64,000 nucleotides of DNA from Bacteroidia bacterium (GTDB taxonomy: Bacteria > Bacteroidota > Bacteroidia > UKL13-3), in contig JALONK010000009.1 in assembly GCA_025454975.1 (NCBI GenBank), positions 27,186 to 91,185 of the forward strand, read 5' to 3'. Each line of letters opens with the position of its first letter. Position 1 is the first letter of the stretch. This document shows positions 38,600 through 48,093 of the stretch, piece after piece. The notes below the pieces were generated by a model. It was not told where the DNA came from. It did no database searches and saw only the letters and a program-made list of their open reading frames with translations. A program made the position numbers and the translations under genes.

Positions 38600-39479
38600 T
38601 GTTATCGTACCCTGTTATAATGTGCAAGGTTTTGTTAAGGAAACTGTTGATAGGCTTATGTTGCAATCCTATAAACACTTACAAGTGATACTTGTAGATG
38701 ATGGTTCAACAGATAATACATACCAAATTTTATGCGAATTAAAAGCTGCGTACAATAACATTGAACTGATTAAAAGTAAGAACGCAGGATTAAGCTCAGC
38801 AAGAAATAAAGGAATACAAGCTGCAAAGGGAAAATATATTCAGTTTTTGGATGCTGATGATATGTTGCATAACCAAAAGATTGAAGCGCATGTGAAATTT
38901 CTTGAACAACACCCTTCGATTGATTTAGTATATTCAGATACGCTTTTTTTCGATCATAACCACCCCGAAATATTTTATAAAAACATTCATCTTACCCAAC
39001 AACAGTGGATGCCAATGATATCAGGCAATGGCAAGGAAGTACTACCGCATTTGGTTAAAGGAAATATTTTTACCGTTTGTTCACCATTGGTAAGGTATGC
39101 TTTGTTTGAAAAGAATATTGGTTTTAATACTAACTTTTTCGCTCTCGAAGATTACGAGTTTTGGTTGAGATGTGCCATAAATGGTGCAACTTTTCAATAC
39201 GATAACAATTCAATGGCAATTAGTTATGTTCGTGTACACCCTAAAAGTATGTCGAAAAACTTAACTCTAATGTACACCCATGCAAGCATGATTCGATTAT
39301 ATATCAATAGTCATTTACCTGAATTCAAACTTAGGTTGATCAATGGTTTATACAATCTAAAGATGAATATTGCCATTATTAAAAAAGGTTATGCGAAACA
39401 ACCGTTTTCTTTTTTAATAGCAATTATCTTTAATATATTGATGTTTAAAAATACGTATTATCATATCTCCAATGAATAA
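38580..39479 (+). CDS. GT2 family glycosyltransferase
   Basis: A 299-residue GT-A enzyme. The ATG at 38580 puts the start at EEPTVSVIVPCYNVQGFV, as in the family; the TTG at 38556 would add eight residues inside the polymerase gene. Motifs are VDDGSTDNT for the nucleotide and FLDADDML for the metal, with EDYEFWLRC as the probable acceptor-side acidic motif. It overlaps the polymerase gene by 20 bases and the next transferase by 8, so translation is likely coupled. Confidence 0.88.
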   Translation: MEEPTVSVIVPCYNVQGFVKETVDRLMLQSYKHLQVILVDDGSTDNTYQILCELKAAYNNIELIKSKNAGLSSARNKGIQAAKGKYIQFLDADDMLHNQKIEAHVKFLEQHPSIDLVYSDTLFFDHNHPEIFYKNIHLTQQQWMPMISGNGKEVLPHLVKGNIFTVCSPLVRYALFEKNIGFNTNFFALEDYEFWLRCAINGATFQYDNNSMAISYVRVHPKSMSKNLTLMYTHASMIRLYINSHLPEFKLRLINGLYNLKMNIAIIKKGYAKQPFSFLIAIIFNILMFKNTYYHISNE

Positions 39480-40251
39480 AGCTAGAGAGTCGGTAAGTGT
39501 GTGTATGGCCACCTACAATGGTGAAAAACATATATTAAAACAAATCAATTCTATACTTCAACAATTTAACCCAAAAGATGAGTTAATTATCGTTGATGAT
39601 GCATCAAATGATAACACGATACAGGTTATAAAAAATATTAGTGATAACCGCATAAGGTTACATGTAAATGATGCTAACAAAGGAGTGACCAAAACCTTTG
39701 AGCGTGCGCTGAAATTGGTACAAAACAATATTGTTTTTTTATCAGATCAGGATGATGAATGGATGAACAACAAAATTGATTTTTGTGTAAATATCTTAGC
39801 TGATAGAAGCTATATGGCAGTGAACCACGATGCGGTGATAGTTGACGAGAACGAACAGGTTGTATGTGCTTCAAATAACACTTTCTATAAATCGCGACAA
39901 GGGTTTGTTAAAAATTTAATTAGTACATCTTATAAAGGATGTTGTATGGCTTTTAGAAAAGAGTTGATAAATATTGCTATACCTTTTCCTAATAATATCG
40001 GTCCTGCGCACGATGTATGGTTAGGATTAATTTTGGATTTTTGTTCGTTTAAAGTCAACTTTTCGTATGATATACTTATGAAACATTACAGGCATTCAAA
40101 TAATGCCTCGTTGTTTAATAAACGGCGCAAACTGACTGTAATTTTAAAAAACAGATTAGTTTTAGTTTGGCAATTAATTATTTTTGTTTTTACTCATAAT
40201 CTATTAGCTATAAAATTAGCTAACATCAAAAAGAAAAATAATAGTGTTTAG
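39472..40251 (+). CDS. GT2 family glycosyltransferase, rhamnosyltransferase-like
   Basis: A 259-residue GT-A enzyme. It opens VSVCMATYNGEKHILKQI and has VDDASNDNT and the metal motif in FLSDQDDEW; SDQDD in this position is typical of the rhamnosyltransferase-like and related GT2 group. A late segment, LIIFVFTHNLLAIKL, may associate with the membrane. A rhamnose donor pathway is not visible in the window, so the sugar assignment is only a family tendency. It overlaps both neighbours by 8 bases. Confidence 0.85.
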   Translation: MNKARESVSVCMATYNGEKHILKQINSILQQFNPKDELIIVDDASNDNTIQVIKNISDNRIRLHVNDANKGVTKTFERALKLVQNNIVFLSDQDDEWMNNKIDFCVNILADRSYMAVNHDAVIVDENEQVVCASNNTFYKSRQGFVKNLISTSYKGCCMAFRKELINIAIPFPNNIGPAHDVWLGLILDFCSFKVNFSYDILMKHYRHSNNASLFNKRRKLTVILKNRLVLVWQLIIFVFTHNLLAIKLANIKKKNNSV

Positions 40252-41062
40252 TGTATTAATATCTGTATATCATAAAGAAAATGCTGCCAGTCTAAACGAT
40301 TGTTTAGAAAGTGTTTTTAAACAAAGTTTATTGCCAACTGAGGTGGTTTTGGTAAAAGATGGGCCATTAGGTGATGACTTAGAAGAGGTTATTAAAAAAT
40401 TTGTAGACAAAAGTGAACCCAAAATTAAGGTAGTTCCATTGCCAGAGAATGTTGGCATGTCGCGTGCATTAAATGAAGGAATTAAAAATTGTTCCTACGA
40501 TTGGATTGCTCGCATGGACAGTGATGATATTTGTGTATTTAATAGATTTGAACTACAATTTGATTACCTGAATCAAAATCCTCAGGTGACGGTTTGTGGA
40601 TCATGTATTGAGGAGTATGATGAGGAAATGAAAGCCAGTTTGGCTATTCGAAAAGTTCCTGAGAAGCACGAAGATATCCTGAAGTTTGCTCAATTTAGGA
40701 GTCCGCTAAACCACATGACAGTTATTTATAAGAAAGAAGAAGTACTACAAGCGGGTTTGTATCCATTTTTGGATAGGAAAACGAATATTGAAGATTATGT
40801 TTTATGGTGCAGATTATTACAAAATGGGTCAATATTCCATAATATTCAACAAAATTTAGTATTAGCTCGAACGGGCAAAAATATGCTGTCCAAAAGAAGT
40901 GGATGGTCTTATTTCAGCATTGAATATAGATACTTAAAACTATTAAGTGATAGCGGATTCTTTACAGGAGTGAATTTCTATGCAAATTTATTCATTCGTT
41001 TTTTTGCCAGAATTTTACCTCAAGGCATGTTAGGGTTCATCTATCGGTTAATTCGATTGTAA
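40244..41062 (+). CDS. GT2 family glycosyltransferase
   Basis: A 272-residue GT-A enzyme that starts with GTG inside the end of the preceding gene. It opens FSVLISVYHKENAASLND. The nucleotide motif is VKDGPLGDD, with an unusual insertion compared with the common DDGS form, and the metal motif is IARMDSDDIC. The NIEDYVLWCRL block supplies a late acidic motif. The amylovoran-synthesis-type GT2 group (AmsE-like) has the same VKDGPL pattern, which is the closest match I can name. Confidence 0.86.
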   Translation: MFSVLISVYHKENAASLNDCLESVFKQSLLPTEVVLVKDGPLGDDLEEVIKKFVDKSEPKIKVVPLPENVGMSRALNEGIKNCSYDWIARMDSDDICVFNRFELQFDYLNQNPQVTVCGSCIEEYDEEMKASLAIRKVPEKHEDILKFAQFRSPLNHMTVIYKKEEVLQAGLYPFLDRKTNIEDYVLWCRLLQNGSIFHNIQQNLVLARTGKNMLSKRSGWSYFSIEYRYLKLLSDSGFFTGVNFYANLFIRFFARILPQGMLGFIYRLIRL

Positions 41063-41066
41063 TTCT

Positions 41067-41819
41067 GTGGGCTTGAAAACTTCTATTATTACTGTTGTAT
41101 TAAACAATGAATTGTATATCAAAGATGCAATTGAAAGTGTAATTGCCCAACACCACACAGATGTTGAATATATTATCATAGATGGTGGCTCGAATGATGG
41201 CAGTTTAGCTATTATTAATACATATAAAGATAAAATAACTGTTCTTGTTTCTGAACCTGATAATGGTATTTATGATGCCATGAATAAAGGCCTGGCCTTA
41301 GCAACAGGTGATGTGATCGGCTTTTTAAATGCCGATGATTTTTATGCCAATCCTAATGTGTTGCAAACCGTGGCTAATACCTTTTCCCAACATAATTGTG
41401 ATATAGTTTATGCTGATTTGAATTATGTTTCAAGGGCACATCAAGATAAAGTTATTCGGAAATGGCGTTCAGGGAATTATAAAACCAATGCCTTTGAACG
41501 TGGTTGGATGCCTCCTCATCCCACATTTTTTGCTAAGCGTGAATTATACCAACGGTTAGGTGGCTATAAACAAGAACTTAACCAATCGGCTGATTATGAA
41601 TTAATGCTAAGGTTTATACACGTTAATCATGCCTCAGTTCATTATATACCTCAAGTATTTGTGCACATGAGGGTAGGTGGGCAAAGTAATAGAAGTCTTA
41701 AAAATAGATTGCTAGCCAATTTGCAAGATAGAAAGGCTTGGACAATCAATGGCATCCGACCTAAATGGTACACCTTATTTTTTAAACCCCTGTCGAAGGT
41801 TAAACAATTCTTTATTTAA
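41067..41819 (+). CDS. GT2 family glycosyltransferase (WcaA/PglI-like group)
   Basis: A 250-residue GT-A enzyme. Motifs are ITVVLNNELYIKDAIESV, IIDGGSNDGS and FLNADDFYA, with PHPTFFAKRELY in the acceptor region. The IIDGGS.DGS form defines a well-known GT2 group active in colanic-acid- and amylovoran-like pathways. It starts with GTG at 41067. It is the last transferase before the C25 protease, and no promoter-like break is seen in front of it. Confidence 0.88.
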   Translation: MGLKTSIITVVLNNELYIKDAIESVIAQHHTDVEYIIIDGGSNDGSLAIINTYKDKITVLVSEPDNGIYDAMNKGLALATGDVIGFLNADDFYANPNVLQTVANTFSQHNCDIVYADLNYVSRAHQDKVIRKWRSGNYKTNAFERGWMPPHPTFFAKRELYQRLGGYKQELNQSADYELMLRFIHVNHASVHYIPQVFVHMRVGGQSNRSLKNRLLANLQDRKAWTINGIRPKWYTLFFKPLSKVKQFFI

Positions 41820-41854
41820 CCCGTTTTTTACATAACATTTCATTCTATCTGTGT

Positions 41855-41862
41855 TATATTTA
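41855..41862 (+). promoter_or_regulatory. Possible -7 element upstream of the C25 protease gene
   Basis: TATATTTA, seven of eight positions of TAnnTTTG, 14 bases before the ATG at 41876 in the only sizeable gap (56 bases) in this part of the locus. No clear -33 TTG lies at the right distance, so the evidence is weak. Confidence 0.25.
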
Positions 41863-41875
41863 CAGGGCAATTTTT

Positions 41876-44800
41876 ATGGATTTATTTCGTTTGTCGAGTA
41901 TGTCAATTTTTAAAAGATTAATGCTGTTGTTGTTGTGCGTGCCGGCAACTGCTTATGCACAACAATACGGTTTTGAATGGATTAGAACATATCAGCCTTA
42001 TTACAAATTTGAAATAGGTGCAACCGGGGTTTATCGTATCCCGGCAGCAGCTTTACAAGCATCCGGTGTTAATATCAATACCATAAACCCTAAAAAAATT
42101 CAAGTATTTTATCAAGGTAAGGAAGTACCTATTTACATTGCCGGCGAATCCGACGAACAGTTTAATAACGAAGATTTTATTGAGTTACTTTGCTTTAAAA
42201 ACAATGGCGATATTGATACACTTTTGTATCAACAAAACGATTGGCAACCTCACCGTTTTACCGGGCTATTCACTGATACTTCTGCTTATTTCTTGACAAT
42301 TTTACCCGATACCTCAATTCAACTACCTAAAAGATTACGTAATAACTATAACCAAAACTTTACAGGTCTGCAACCTGAACTTTATTTCATGGACACTACT
42401 ATTGTAGCCCCTGCTCAAGAATACCTCGACGGACCTGATTTGATGAATGCCTCAGAAAAGTATGTTGCCTCGGAATATGAAAGTGGTGAGGGTTGGGCAG
42501 GTGAACGCTCATCTTGGTTTACTCCTCGTGTATATAGATTTAGAACTCCGGCAAGGTTTTTAAGTGGACCTAATCCTAAAATTGAATATAAAGTTGTAGG
42601 TGCTTCCAATGCTCGTCCAAATGCCAATGGTGTTAATCATCACGTGCAAGTTGCAGTAAGCCCGGATAATGCTTCTTTTTCAACCTTATCTGATCAAATT
42701 TTTCTTGGCTATATTCCCGTTAAATTTGAACCGAATATTACTTTATCACAACTAGGCGAGCCCTTTACTTACCTGCGAATGTCGGTAATTAACGATTTAG
42801 GTGTAGCATCTGATTTTATTTCATTTTCTTATGGATTAATTACTTATCCAAGAAGTTACAACTTGGCCGGGGAAACATCAAAGTTTCTTAAAGTATTACA
42901 CCAAAGAGGCGGCTCAAGAAGTTTTTTGCAGTTTAGTGGTGCGCAAGGTAATCCGTCAAGTTATTATATATTAGATATTACCGGAAATAGCAGGATTCAA
43001 GCGTCTAATAATTCAGGTGTTTTAGAATTTGCTGTAAACAATACAGGCATACCTAATGAGGTATTTATTTACGATAGTACATCAGTTACTAACATAAGCC
43101 GACTCAAAGCGGTTAATTTTCCTCAGATAAATCCTTTGGAAAATTATGAATATTTAGTTATTTCTCATCCGGTACTCGAACCTGCAGCCGAAAATTATGC
43201 AACCTATCGTTCAATGCAGTTTAAAGTATTGAAGGTGTATAGCGAACAACTTTACGACTATTATTTTTATGGCAATAAACACCCCTTAGCTGTGCGCAGG
43301 TTTACTACTCACCTGTTACAACGCCAGGTAAATGCCCCATTATATCTATTGATGGCCGGACGTGGTTATCAGAACGATAAAGCACGTTTTTTTAGCGTAT
43401 CATCAACCACGCCCATTGAATATTATAACCGTAATTTAGTTCCTGCCATTGGGGTTCCAGGCGCTGATGCGTTATTTTCAAATGGAATTACAGGAGATGG
43501 ATTTTATCCCGATATTCCAACAGGTAGAGTTTCTGCATCAACTGCTCAAGAGCTACAAAATTATTTAGACAAGGTTGTTGAATATGAAATGTCGCCCGAT
43601 TCAATAGTGGCTTGGCGTAAAAATGTTTTGCATATCAGCGGAGGTGGAACTGAACGTGAACAAACCGAATACCGCGATATTCTGGCAGTAAATGGTATAA
43701 AAATGCAAGGCCCGCAACTGGGTGCATCCATTAAATCATTTGCTAAGTCGCTGAATGTGCCAACCCAACTTGATTTGAAAGACCAAATTGTAACAGAACA
43801 AAATAGAGGGATTAGTTTGGTGTCTTTTTACGGACATGCATCTCTAACTATTTTAGATGTTGATATAGGCAGTATTAATGATTTAAATAACAATACTAAA
43901 TACCCATTCTATTATTTCAGCGGTTGTAATGTAGGAAATGCAACTGAGGTTGACCCTTTGAATGGTGGAGTGATTTATGCAAAAGATTATTTGTGTACCG
44001 CCCGCAAAGGTGCTATTGGTTGGGTGGCTCATTCTAATATTTCTTTCACCGGATTTTTAGCTCCGATAATTAATACATTTTATACCAAGTATACCAATAC
44101 CTCCTATGGCGAGTCAATGGGACGAATTATGAATGATGTTTGTAAACAACTTTCTAATGGTTCTAATATTACCAAATCGCATAATTTACAGTGGGTGCTT
44201 CAAGGCGATCCTGCGGTTAAGCCTTACAGTCCTTCATTACCTGACTATACCATTACCGGCGCTGATATTTTTGCAACTAATGCTGCTTTATCCGTACAAG
44301 ATGAAACCTTAAACCTAGGCATAATTCTTACCAATATTGGCCGAACCACTAATGATTCTATCAGTGTGAGTGTTAAACGCACACTTCCCAATAATCAGGT
44401 TATTAATTATCCTGTACAAAAGTTTCCCAAGGTATTATTTAAAGACACAGCTTTTGTTTCCATAGAAATGTTAGGTGATTTAGCATTAGGTAATAACAAT
44501 ATTGAAGTAAGAGTTGATGCCAATAACGAAACACCTGAGATTTTTGAAAATAATAATACGGCTTCGGTTAATATTTTCGTCCCGGGAAATGGAACAAAAA
44601 TTTTATATCCAATTAAGGATGGAGTTGTTGGAACTGACACAGTTTTGCTGGTTGTTCAAAGCAATAATATTTTATCATCTAACAACCAGTTTATAATAGA
44701 AATTGATACAGTTAATACATTTAATTCGCCATTCAAAATAAATACAGGTGTTATAAATGCAGGTACTTTGTTATCATGGCCATTACGTATAACCGTAAGT

Positions 44801-46891
44801 GATACCACAACATTTTATTGGAGAGCCAAATTAAACTTACCTGAGTTGCAAGGCGGACGTTATACCAATTCAGCATTTACCTACATCCCTAATCATCCTG
44901 ATGCTTGGATGCAACGCACTTTTGAACGAATCATAGATTTAAATAAATTAAATTTACTGGTGGTTGATACCGCGAATAAAAAATTAGAGTTTAGCGATAA
45001 CACAGCAATTTTAAACATCTATGCCAGTAGGTTTGCACACGCCGGTAGAGGTATTTGGTATGGCGAGAACCAAAATCCAGGTGTGTTACAATGTATTCAG
45101 AACGGATTTGTAGCTATCCTGTTTGATCAACGAACCCTTCAACCCTTTATCAATCCTAGGTTTCCACTCAATTGCCAGAATGTAATCAACAATAATAATA
45201 ACCCATCTTTAAGGAAACTATATTATTATGGGTTCCCAAATACCGAACAAGGTCAGAATGATTTTAAGCGATTTGTTGATTCGGCTGAGCAAGGAACATA
45301 TATAGCAATATTCAGTATTTATAATAATGGTAATACCACATGGGATAACAACATGCGTGGTACATTTGCCAGGCTAGGCTCAAGTACGGTTGCTAATCTT
45401 AATCATATTGATGCTGCTTTTAGTATGGTTGGAAGAATTGGTGCGCCAATTGGAAGTATTTTTGAAGATACTTTATTATCATATAAGGTTGATACTTTCA
45501 CAACCACTAATGCTGTATTATTTGGTAAATGGTATGTAGCAGGTGCATCCACTTCTGTTATTGGTCCGGCTAAAGAATGGAAAAAGTTTTTATATCAATA
45601 TGACGGATTAGAGCCTGATGGTGCCGACAAGAATATAATTAAAATTTGGGGAACACTTGCTAATGGTGAAGATACATTATTGATTGATCAAGTGAAACAC
45701 AATGAAGACCTAAGCATGATTGACGCCAACCGATTCCCTTTTGTTAAACTAAGTTTCGAATTGCTTGACAGTACTTATCGAACGCCGGCACAAATAAATT
45801 ATTGGATGATTAAATATACTCCGGTACCTGAAGGAACAATTTCAATTGCCGATGGTTACGAATTTTATAAAGATGAATTGGAACAAGGCGATAGTATGTC
45901 AATCAAATTGGCATTTAAAAATATCTCACCAAATCCTATAACCAATTTACCGGTTAAGGTTAGAATAATTGACGAAAATAGAGTGCCGATTTATACTTGG
46001 TCAAAACCATTAGGTGATTTAGCTCCCGGCTCTTTTGTTAGTGTTCAGCATAAGGTGTCAACATACAACTTCTCGGGTAGGCATGGACTTGAGGTTTATT
46101 TTAATGAAGGACCTCAATTGGAGTTAACCAAAACCAATAACTATGTGTTTAAAAACTTCAACGTTAAACCCGACCAAATTAATCCTTTGTTAGATGTAAC
46201 TTTTGATGGTTATCGGATTATTAACGGCGATTTTGTATCAGCCAAACCTTTTATTAAAATTACATCGAAAGATGATAGTAAGTTTAAACTTCAACAAGAT
46301 ACAGGGAATTTTGCCCTGTTTTTAAAGGTTCCCGGTTCGGTTGATTTTGAAAGAATTGATTTAGGTGCAGCCGCTGTAAGATTTATTCCTGCCACCAACG
46401 CCGAAAATAAAGCAGCAATCGAATTTAATCCTGAATTTAAGCGGGATGGTTTATACACCTTGCGGGTGATGAGTAAAGATGCCAGCGGAAATATCGCAGG
46501 GAGTGAATTTTATGAAATAGAATTTAATGTTCTTCAAAAGTCAACCATCACTAACTTTTTTCCTTATCCTAATCCTGCCACAACTAACGTTAAATTTGTA
46601 TTTACTTTAACCGGAAGCGCACCACCTGATCAATTATTAATTCGTATCATGACTGTTTCCGGTAGAATTGTAAAAGAAATTACTAAGGATGAGTTTGGAC
46701 CTATACGCATAGGCCAAAACATTAGTGAATATAGTTGGGATGGTACAGATAATTTTGGTGACCGACTTGCAAATGGTGTTTATCTATACCAAGTGCTTAC
46801 CAGGATAAATGGTGTAGAAATTGAAAGAAGGAAAACAAATGCCGATCAGTATTTTGTGCAGGATGTAGGTAAAATATATTTAATGAAATAA
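41876..46891 (+). CDS. C25 (gingipain-like) cysteine peptidase with ILEI-like domain and T9SS C-terminal sorting domain
   Basis: A 1671-residue secreted protein. A signal peptide lies in residues 1-29; the ATG at 41900 is an alternative start that also begins a good signal. Residues about 440-810 form the C25 domain, with catalytic His654 in YGHASLT and Cys684 in FSGCNVGNA. A CARDB-like beta-sandwich follows (about 825-910). Residues about 1055-1195 resemble the ILEI/PANDER fold (GRGIWYGENQNPGVLQCI, RLGSSTVANLNHIDAAFSMV). The last 85 residues have YPNPATTNVKF and a FlgD-like DGTDNFGDRLANGVYLYQV, the signature of a type A T9SS sorting domain. It is probably an exported, surface-bound protease. 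PorU is an alternative, discussed in the findings. It lies in the middle of the glycan locus. Confidence 0.87.
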   Translation: MDLFRLSSMSIFKRLMLLLLCVPATAYAQQYGFEWIRTYQPYYKFEIGATGVYRIPAAALQASGVNINTINPKKIQVFYQGKEVPIYIAGESDEQFNNEDFIELLCFKNNGDIDTLLYQQNDWQPHRFTGLFTDTSAYFLTILPDTSIQLPKRLRNNYNQNFTGLQPELYFMDTTIVAPAQEYLDGPDLMNASEKYVASEYESGEGWAGERSSWFTPRVYRFRTPARFLSGPNPKIEYKVVGASNARPNANGVNHHVQVAVSPDNASFSTLSDQIFLGYIPVKFEPNITLSQLGEPFTYLRMSVINDLGVASDFISFSYGLITYPRSYNLAGETSKFLKVLHQRGGSRSFLQFSGAQGNPSSYYILDITGNSRIQASNNSGVLEFAVNNTGIPNEVFIYDSTSVTNISRLKAVNFPQINPLENYEYLVISHPVLEPAAENYATYRSMQFKVLKVYSEQLYDYYFYGNKHPLAVRRFTTHLLQRQVNAPLYLLMAGRGYQNDKARFFSVSSTTPIEYYNRNLVPAIGVPGADALFSNGITGDGFYPDIPTGRVSASTAQELQNYLDKVVEYEMSPDSIVAWRKNVLHISGGGTEREQTEYRDILAVNGIKMQGPQLGASIKSFAKSLNVPTQLDLKDQIVTEQNRGISLVSFYGHASLTILDVDIGSINDLNNNTKYPFYYFSGCNVGNATEVDPLNGGVIYAKDYLCTARKGAIGWVAHSNISFTGFLAPIINTFYTKYTNTSYGESMGRIMNDVCKQLSNGSNITKSHNLQWVLQGDPAVKPYSPSLPDYTITGADIFATNAALSVQDETLNLGIILTNIGRTTNDSISVSVKRTLPNNQVINYPVQKFPKVLFKDTAFVSIEMLGDLALGNNNIEVRVDANNETPEIFENNNTASVNIFVPGNGTKILYPIKDGVVGTDTVLLVVQSNNILSSNNQFIIEIDTVNTFNSPFKINTGVINAGTLLSWPLRITVSDTTTFYWRAKLNLPELQGGRYTNSAFTYIPNHPDAWMQRTFERIIDLNKLNLLVVDTANKKLEFSDNTAILNIYASRFAHAGRGIWYGENQNPGVLQCIQNGFVAILFDQRTLQPFINPRFPLNCQNVINNNNNPSLRKLYYYGFPNTEQGQNDFKRFVDSAEQGTYIAIFSIYNNGNTTWDNNMRGTFARLGSSTVANLNHIDAAFSMVGRIGAPIGSIFEDTLLSYKVDTFTTTNAVLFGKWYVAGASTSVIGPAKEWKKFLYQYDGLEPDGADKNIIKIWGTLANGEDTLLIDQVKHNEDLSMIDANRFPFVKLSFELLDSTYRTPAQINYWMIKYTPVPEGTISIADGYEFYKDELEQGDSMSIKLAFKNISPNPITNLPVKVRIIDENRVPIYTWSKPLGDLAPGSFVSVQHKVSTYNFSGRHGLEVYFNEGPQLELTKTNNYVFKNFNVKPDQINPLLDVTFDGYRIINGDFVSAKPFIKITSKDDSKFKLQQDTGNFALFLKVPGSVDFERIDLGAAAVRFIPATNAENKAAIEFNPEFKRDGLYTLRVMSKDASGNIAGSEFYEIEFNVLQKSTITNFFPYPNPATTNVKFVFTLTGSAPPDQLLIRIMTVSGRIVKEITKDEFGPIRIGQNISEYSWDGTDNFGDRLANGVYLYQVLTRINGVEIERRKTNADQYFVQDVGKIYLMK

Positions 46892-46901
46892 TCGCACCAA
46901 C

Positions 46902-48041
46902 TTGAAATTACGCAAACAACCTGATTCAATTATTGATTTTGTATTAGTGAAGATAGTGCTGTTTGTGTATGGCTTACAAAATTTTTTTCTTAGTGTTATT
47001 GCCAAAGTTTTATTTAAGCATCCTCGTAACCCTAAACATATTTTATTGGTACGTAAAGGTACAATAGGCGATTGGATTTGCACTTGGCCAAGTTTACACC
47101 AAATCAAAAAAATGTATCCCGATGCATCCTTTACCTTATTAACAAGTTATGGTAAACATGAAGAAGTTGGTTTTTTATCAATGTTTGGGCTGAGCATGTT
47201 TGACGAGGTAATTTCAGTTGAAAAGTATACTTCACGAGAAATTCATCATAAAATTAAATCAAGTGCTTTCGATTTGGTTATTGAATTACCTCAAGATTTA
47301 GATACTTTTTATACCCAGTTACGCAACATGTTATTTTTTCGCATTTGCGGTGTTTATTCAGGTTATGGCTGGAAAGTTACAAACATAAGATGGTTTAAAA
47401 TGGTTCAGTATAAATACTTTACTTTTTTAAATGAACAGGAACGTTTGGCCTATGCCTTACATCCTTTAAGCTTAGAATGGAAACAACATGATGCAGGATA
47501 TGTTGTTCCGGCCGATACTAATAATTTATTGCCCATTACCTTTAATCAACCCAAAGAAAAACGCATTGCTGTGGCTGTAGGAGCTAAACTTGAACGTAAA
47601 AAATGGCCAACTGAATATTTTAAAACAGTAGTAGATGAATTATTAAAGCAAGGCTTTGAAGTTGTTTTAATAGGAAATGAAGACGATGCAAATACCACCC
47701 AAAATTGGCTTCCTGATGTGACGCATAATTTATGCGGAAAAATTAAGGTGCAAACTACTTTATCCTTATTAAAAGAGGTTGCTTTAACTATAAGTAATGA
47801 CAGTGGTCCAATGCACTTAAGTTATGCTGCAGGAACACCTGTAATTGCCGTATTTAGTGCAAGGAATTTTCATGGTAAATGGTTTCCTCCGCCTGTTGTT
47901 CAACAAAAGGTTTTTTATCCCGAAGGCGTTTCATGTGCCATTTGTATTGATCAAACCTGTGCCGATAATCATTGTATGCGCAATACTAAACCCGGAGATG
48001 TACTGGCAGCCGTCGAACAAATCGTACAATTGCCAAGGTAA
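46902..48041 (+). CDS. GT9 family glycosyltransferase (ADP-heptose:LPS heptosyltransferase-like)
   Basis: A 379-residue GT-B enzyme of the heptosyltransferase family. Family features are HILLVRKGTIGDWICTWPSL near residue 47 and the donor-site block ISNDSGPMHLSYAAGTPVI at about 296-314. A Cys-rich stretch (CAICIDQTCADNHC) near the end is unusual; such cysteines occur in some GT9 proteins. No ATG precedes the conserved start, so the TTG at 46902, ten bases after the protease stop, is the best candidate. Proteins of this group add heptose or other sugars to lipid A-linked cores, and the actual donor is unknown. Confidence 0.85.
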   Translation: MKLRKQPDSIIDFVLVKIVLFVYGLQNFFLSVIAKVLFKHPRNPKHILLVRKGTIGDWICTWPSLHQIKKMYPDASFTLLTSYGKHEEVGFLSMFGLSMFDEVISVEKYTSREIHHKIKSSAFDLVIELPQDLDTFYTQLRNMLFFRICGVYSGYGWKVTNIRWFKMVQYKYFTFLNEQERLAYALHPLSLEWKQHDAGYVVPADTNNLLPITFNQPKEKRIAVAVGAKLERKKWPTEYFKTVVDELLKQGFEVVLIGNEDDANTTQNWLPDVTHNLCGKIKVQTTLSLLKEVALTISNDSGPMHLSYAAGTPVIAVFSARNFHGKWFPPPVVQQKVFYPEGVSCAICIDQTCADNHCMRNTKPGDVLAAVEQIVQLPR

Positions 48042-48093
48042 AAGGTTATGATAATTTGATTGAAATTGTTTATTATGCAGGGCAGGACGCGGT

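Noticed and set aside
34184..41819. A phage or mobile element origin of the glycan locus
   Set aside because: No integrase, transposase, inverted terminal repeats or tRNA insertion site was found, and base composition looks like that of the neighbours.
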